This document shows positions 60,901-64,000 of a stretch of DNA of 64,000 nucleotides, in pieces (the stretch's first letter is position 1; every line of letters begins with the position of its first letter). Both the position numbers and the translations under genes were made by a program. A model generated the notes under the pieces. The model was not told the origin of the DNA, made no database searches, and worked only from the letters and a program-made list of their open reading frames with translations. Source of the DNA: Limnomonas spitsbergensis (lineage: Eukaryota > Chlorophyta > Chlorophyceae > Chlamydomonadales); the NCBI GenBank assembly GCA_037349105.1, contig JAYJMM010000019.1:2291501-2355500 (forward strand), written 5' to 3'.

Positions 60901-61824
60901 CTCCGGCATTACGACGAGGCCGTCATTTCGGCGGCATGCAAGCGGCTGTTGACGGACAAGCAGATTGTGCTGAAGGCCGCTGACTTAACCAGCTTTGCGC
61001 TGTCTTTGGGGACCCTCGGATGCACAGACGAGGCCGTGTTCGCCGCCGGCGGCCCGCTGCTGACGGCGGCGGCAACTCGCTCTGACAAGCCCGACACAGC
61101 GTCTGTCTGCAAGCTGTTGCTCGGGCATGCGATGGCTGGCGTTTGCTTTGACTGGGCGCTCAAGCTGCTCACGGAAGCGCTGCCCAAGCTGCTGCCCGGA
61201 TCTGGCTCGAGCGTGGTCACCGGGATGCTCAGCCAGGCGTTCCAGTACATGCTCATGTTGGAGGCGCGCAGCGCGCTCAAGCCGGACGTTGCGAGCAGTG
61301 TGGCGTTCCGTAAGCTGCGGGAGGCAGGCCCGCCGGCCTTGCTAGCCAGCCGGAAGAAGGATCAGCAGATCGGGGTCCTGCCAAGCGTACACCAAGCGGT
61401 ACTGGCGACCGTGCGGCAGCTTCCGGGCTGCTCCGACGCGACCGGCGGCCAGACGACCGAGGACGGGTTGTTTCCCGTCGACGTCGCAGTGCGGCTGCCG
61501 GGCGGGCAGAACGTCGCCATAGAGGTCGACGGGCCGCTGCGCTTCATGGCGAACCGCCCTGAAATCATGGTCGGAGAGACCAAGCTGCGCAACGTTCTCT
61601 TGCATGCGCGCGGTTGGAAGCCAATCAGCCTCAGGGTCAATCCGGGGTGGGAGCAGCTGACGGGCGAGGAGGCGCGGAAGCAGCACCTGCAGACGCTACT
61701 GTCCGAGGCAGCGGGTGTGACACCATCAGGCGCCGCTGCTGCAGTCGGAGTCGCTGCAAAGGCACCTGCTGATGCTGTAGTGGCGAGTACCGGGGTGCCT
61801 GCTGTTGCCAAGGCACTCGCCTAG
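56506..61824 (+). CDS. Prion-like QYN-repeat protein with OPR-like helical repeats and C-terminal RAP domain
   Basis: Likely RNA-binding protein acting on organelle transcripts, as OPR/FASTK-like proteins with RAP domains do. Two exons, 56506-57960 and 60034-61824, join at phase 0 (donor CAG|GTGAATT, acceptor CTACTGCAG) to give at least 1081 aa; the 5' end is missing, so a transit peptide cannot be judged. The first half is Gln/Pro/Ala-rich with PPPPPPK blocks and about 25 QYN/QY repeats. The splice joins SRIKKSQDAHSLDQ to LIVQHGSAFNAVHASAALHS, the usual helical lead-in of algal RAP proteins. Then come six 37-residue repeats (LANTLWAIAAVQHPNPPF type, 111-nt spacing) and a RAP domain at the C-terminus (FPVDVAVRL, IEVDGPLRF, GETKLRNVLLHARGWKPISL). 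The TAG stop is at 61822. Confidence 0.85.
57961..60033 (+). other. Intron of the QYN-RAP gene
   Basis: 2.07 kb, phase 0. Holds: a decayed TTTGCCTTCCC-family MITE (58610-58760); three ~52-bp units with TAGGGAAGGMAAAGCACAAC and telomere-like CCCTAAACCC (58735-58880); a ~90-bp duplication with AGCATTGGTGCAGTATAAGA (59000-59170); and two short A-tailed elements (59300-59345, 59780-59890). No coding capacity. Confidence 0.6.
60034..61824 (+). CDS. QYN-RAP gene exon: OPR-like repeats and RAP domain
   Basis: 597 codons including TAG. The six helical repeats start near 60200 and share F/L-SxxELANTLWAxAxLQHP and ALLxEAxxKL; they are 37 residues, one short of the canonical 38-residue OPR. A middle part (60900-61440) is helical and less repetitive. 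The RAP domain spans about 61471-61701 and keeps the conserved Asp after IEV and the GW motif. The C-terminal tail is Ala/Val-rich; part of it is duplicated in the 3' flank (GCAAAGGCACCTGCTGATGC at 61757, CACAAAGGCACCAGCTGATG at 61899). Confidence 0.9.
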   Translation, partial: LIVQHGSAFNAVHASAALHSSVKLIRLPIKPGSFEAQLVAKLVELARSRVADMGGWAVANCIWALSKLGQRDDKLMTALVARAHAELPSFEPQGLSNTLFAMAQLQHPNAAFTGALLRHARTKLPAFIAQALCNTLWAMASLQHPDAAFTEALLLEARGKLHSFRPQELSNMMWALATLKHPNVDFVEAVLQESRSKLPSFSAQDLANMIWSLATLQHLNPAFMEALLQEAKGKLPSFSCRELANTLWAIAAVQHPNPPFKDALVLEASAKLNSFHGKDLARLLESMAALRHYDEAVISAACKRLLTDKQIVLKAADLTSFALSLGTLGCTDEAVFAAGGPLLTAAATRSDKPDTASVCKLLLGHAMAGVCFDWALKLLTEALPKLLPGSGSSVVTGMLSQAFQYMLMLEARSALKPDVASSVAFRKLREAGPPALLASRKKDQQIGVLPSVHQAVLATVRQLPGCSDATGGQTTEDGLFPVDVAVRLPGGQNVAIEVDGPLRFMANRPEIMVGETKLRNVLLHARGWKPISLRVNPGWEQLTGEEARKQHLQTLLSEAAGVTPSGAAAAVGVAAKAPADAVVASTGVPAVAKALA

Positions 61825-62915
61825 ACAGTGCCTCGTCACGTTTTTTACCCGGACGCTTATCTGTCTTTGGGGACACCATTGTGTGCTGCTGCTGCTGCCA
61901 CAAAGGCACCAGCTGATGCAGTTTCTGGTGCAGTGGGGGTGAGTACTGAAATGCTGGGAAGGCAGCGGTGGTGGCACCCGCGTAGGCGGCAGCGCCTCGT
62001 CAAGCTTCTGCCACGGACGCTTCTTCTAAGCTCTACCTCTGGGGGGGAATGGCATCGGCAGAAGTGGCCGGAGATATGCTGCGGCTTTTACGGAGGTCCC
62101 GGCATGTTGTGATTTGTGTCTGATTGGACAGATGCAATGCATGTGTGAACGTCCACACTTTTTCGGACATGTTTTTTGCTGTTAGGTTGTGTGTGCATCA
62201 AGTGATGGTAATGCCAGAAAACGACTCATTGAGGCCTTTTTGTCTAAGGAGTTCATGTCTTTCGCTGTGGATCGGGTCGAGTTCAAGTGGTACACCCTCG
62301 GTCTAGGGCGGCGCTGGCATGTTGGTTATGGACCTCCGGCACATGCCTCTGCCGAGCCTTTTTTAGCAGGGCCCAGAGGTGTAATGTAATGCCATTGGAA
62401 TGCCTCTGTTGGTGCCACATGGCTTGAACAAAGGCTGGGGAATTTGCGGCTCTACGTTTTATGTTGTGCGGCCAGAGGATGCAGCAGGTGGTGTCATGTT
62501 TGCCATTGTAGGTAGGTTGGAGATCCAACTCCTTAATAGGTCATAATGACATTGCACCCGTGCTGCAAAGTCTCGGCCGCGTGGGCGCCAACCTCTTTGA
62601 CAGTTGGAAGGCCGACGTATTTCCTCGTCCCATTCTGAGGATGATGCCTAACTCCCTGCCTTGCAGTCTCCCACCCAAAATATGGACAACATCGATGCCC
62701 ATGCTCTTTCAGTCGCATAAAAGCTAACGCGGCCGAGCATTGAGCAGAGCCTTGTGGGTATCAACATCCTATTAAATATTTTAAACGCAACCTCGCTGGG
62801 CCAATGCTTGAGTTTGGCATTGGTGGCTTCATGACGAGGCACCGATCACCTTCGGCCAAACAGAACTAGGCCTGTCGAAAATGCTATTATAACCAAGCAC
62901 GACCACTGTGCATGT
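61825..62915. other. 3' flank of the QYN-RAP gene
   Basis: Contains a decayed copy of the gene's 3' end (61890-61970) and two ends of the CACCTCTGGGCCC family (GCAGGGCCCAGAGGTGTAAT at 62365; CTCGGCCGCGTGGGCGCCAA at 62573). TGTAATGTAATG at 62376 could serve as the volvocine TGTAA polyadenylation signal, though it lies in a repeat end. No further gene seen. Confidence 0.4.
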
Positions 62916-63150
62916 CCCTGATCTCTCTCTCTCCCCCTCACTAGATAACCGGGCTCCATGTCCCTGCCCCCCTCACATTGGAGGATGGCATGGCTGCACC
63001 ATGATCCTGGCTGTGCTTGGAAGGTGGAATTGAGCGTAGTCATTTCCTACCAGCCCCACACGGCTGAGCGTTCAACAGGGCCCAGCGGGTTAGCGTCAGC
63101 AAACAAAAAGTCAGCCCAACGGGTACCGTATGCACCGTTCTAAACCTGAT
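62915..63150 (+). mobile_element. Headless copy of the tRNA-related SINE-like repeat
   Basis: Shares GGAGGATGGCATGGCTGCAC, GTCATTTCCTACCAGCCCCA CACGGC and AGGGCCCAGCGGGT with the copy at 63190, but lacks its tRNA-like head and has a ~40-bp insertion near 63090. Confidence 0.5.
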
Positions 63151-63189
63151 CTCCTGGATCTACCAGTCAAAATGACGTTTCACCTCTGG

Positions 63190-63450
63190 GCCCTATGGGG
63201 GGGAATTATCCAGTGGTATAACGCTGGTGGCATCCATACCTAGAGGTTGAGGGATCGAACCCGCCACACGATCTTCTCTCCCCCCAACTAGAGCGCCGGG
63301 TTCCATGATCCTGCCCCCTCACATAGGAGGATGGCATGGCTGCACGATGGCCCAACCTGTGCTTGGTAGCTGGCATTGAGCCTAGTCATTCCCTACCAGC
63401 CCCACATGGCCGAGCGTTCAGCAGGGCCCAGCGGGTATGCACTGTTCTAG
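63190..63450 (+). mobile_element. tRNA-headed SINE-like repeat
   Basis: The head resembles a tRNA: TCCAGTGGTATAACGC fits the D-arm/A-box (10 of 11 positions of TRGYNNARNNG) and GGATCGAACCC at 63253 fits the B-box GWTCRANNC. A ~175-bp body follows, shared with the copy at 62915. The acceptor stem does not pair well, so I do not call a tRNA gene. Confidence 0.5.
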
Positions 63451-63725
63451 ACCTCTGAGCCCTGCCCAAAAGGCTTGGCCGCGTTGGCAGTTTGGCACCC
63501 AGCTAATCGGCTGGGAGGACAAAATTAGTTGTTCAGAAAAACGAATTAAAAAAGGGAATTCAGTAAATTGACACACAACAGGCCATGCCTGCGCTAGTCA
63601 ATGACGATACACCTCTCAAGCCTTTTGTCTGTCCCCTTATTTTCCCCTTTTCCTTTTTTGCTGCCCCTATTTGTTAGGCGCCCACGCGGCCGAGCCTTTT
63701 TGGGCAGGGCCCAGAGGTGTAACGG
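63447..63725. mobile_element. MITE with ~45-bp inverted ends (CACCTCTGGGCCC family)
   Basis: Left ACCTCTGAGCCCTGCCCAAA AGGCTTGGCCGCGTTGG is inverted relative to right GGCGCCCACGCGGCCGAGCC TTTTTGGGCAGGGCCCAGAG GTGTAAC. Interior ~190 bp, A-rich, no coding capacity. Fragments of further ends follow at 63728 and 63912. Confidence 0.7.
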
Positions 63726-64000
63726 GGCCGACGAGCCCGAGCGCAGCCCAGAGGTGTGATGTCAATATGTCACTGATTTGCTGTTATACAGAGCCTGGAC
63801 ATCTGCCCAAAAGTCTTGGCTGAAGGGGCCAAGCATGGAGTACATGACTCGAAGACTGAGAGTGGAATGCTCTTGCAGTTGTTAGTACGAGGATCAACCG
63901 TGCGTCAAGGACGTCACACCTGTGGGCCCTGACTAAAATAATCGGTTGTGGGGACCCCCTCATGCCCGTCTGGCGTCTGTTGATGGCAGTCCATGAAAGA

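Noticed and set aside
63195..63265. Functional tRNA gene
   Set aside because: A-box and B-box resemble a tRNA, but the acceptor stem does not pair and the sequence continues into a repeated body; treated as a SINE-like head.

Overview
The window looks like nuclear DNA of a chlorophycean (volvocine-type) green alga. The reasons are an intron-rich gene for nexin-dynein regulatory complex subunit 7 (DRC7/FAP50), an RNA-binding protein with OPR-like helical repeats and a RAP domain, very GC-rich glutamine- and alanine-rich exons, and many short plant-type telomere-like tracts (CCCTAAA/TTTAGGG) inside introns. Nothing looks bacterial or viral. The species cannot be named from the sequence.

Layout. 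(1) 253-6163, plus strand: a bZIP transcription factor in three phase-0 exons, with about 106 glutamines in exon 1. The bZIP signature N-x7-R-x9-L is completed exactly by the exon 2/exon 3 splice. Directly downstream (6462-7545) lies a 28-bp tandem array in which 37 of 38 units carry TGAGTCA, the AP-1/bZIP core site. (2) About 7.5-12.4 kb: no convincing gene; decayed dispersed repeats and MITE ends. (3) 12522-47746, minus strand: one 35-kb gene that I could assemble into 32 exons (4575 coding nt, 1524 aa, every junction in frame) encoding LRR - Kelch propeller - transglutaminase-like - coiled-coil DRC7. Only about 13% of its span is coding; the introns are filled with minisatellites, including a 3.3-kb array of 16-bp units. 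(4) 47.7-50.3 kb: intergenic, with a 10-bp array and a frame-broken coding remnant. (5) 50352-52898, plus strand: an unrecognised multi-exon gene. (6) 52.9-56.5 kb: low-content DNA with decayed repeats. (7) 56506-61824, plus strand: a protein with a Q/P-rich, QYN-repeat prion-like N-terminal half and an OPR-like/RAP C-terminal half, whose two halves join through one phase-0 intron. (8) 61.8-64 kb: MITEs and a tRNA-headed SINE-like repeat.

The most striking pattern is that many of the tandem arrays are copies of splice junctions. Exon ends with their GT donors, or AG acceptors with exon starts, are repeated 2 to 17 times into the adjoining intron, often joined by telomere-like tracts. This occurs in all four genes. 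In one case (DRC7 exons 29/30) the same short sequence lies at both ends of the intron and both copies are coding, as expected if the intron arose by tandem duplication of an AGGT-containing stretch of exon.

Exon coordinates were read by hand from splice consensus, frame continuity and family resemblance. Repeat edges and copy numbers are approximate unless stated.
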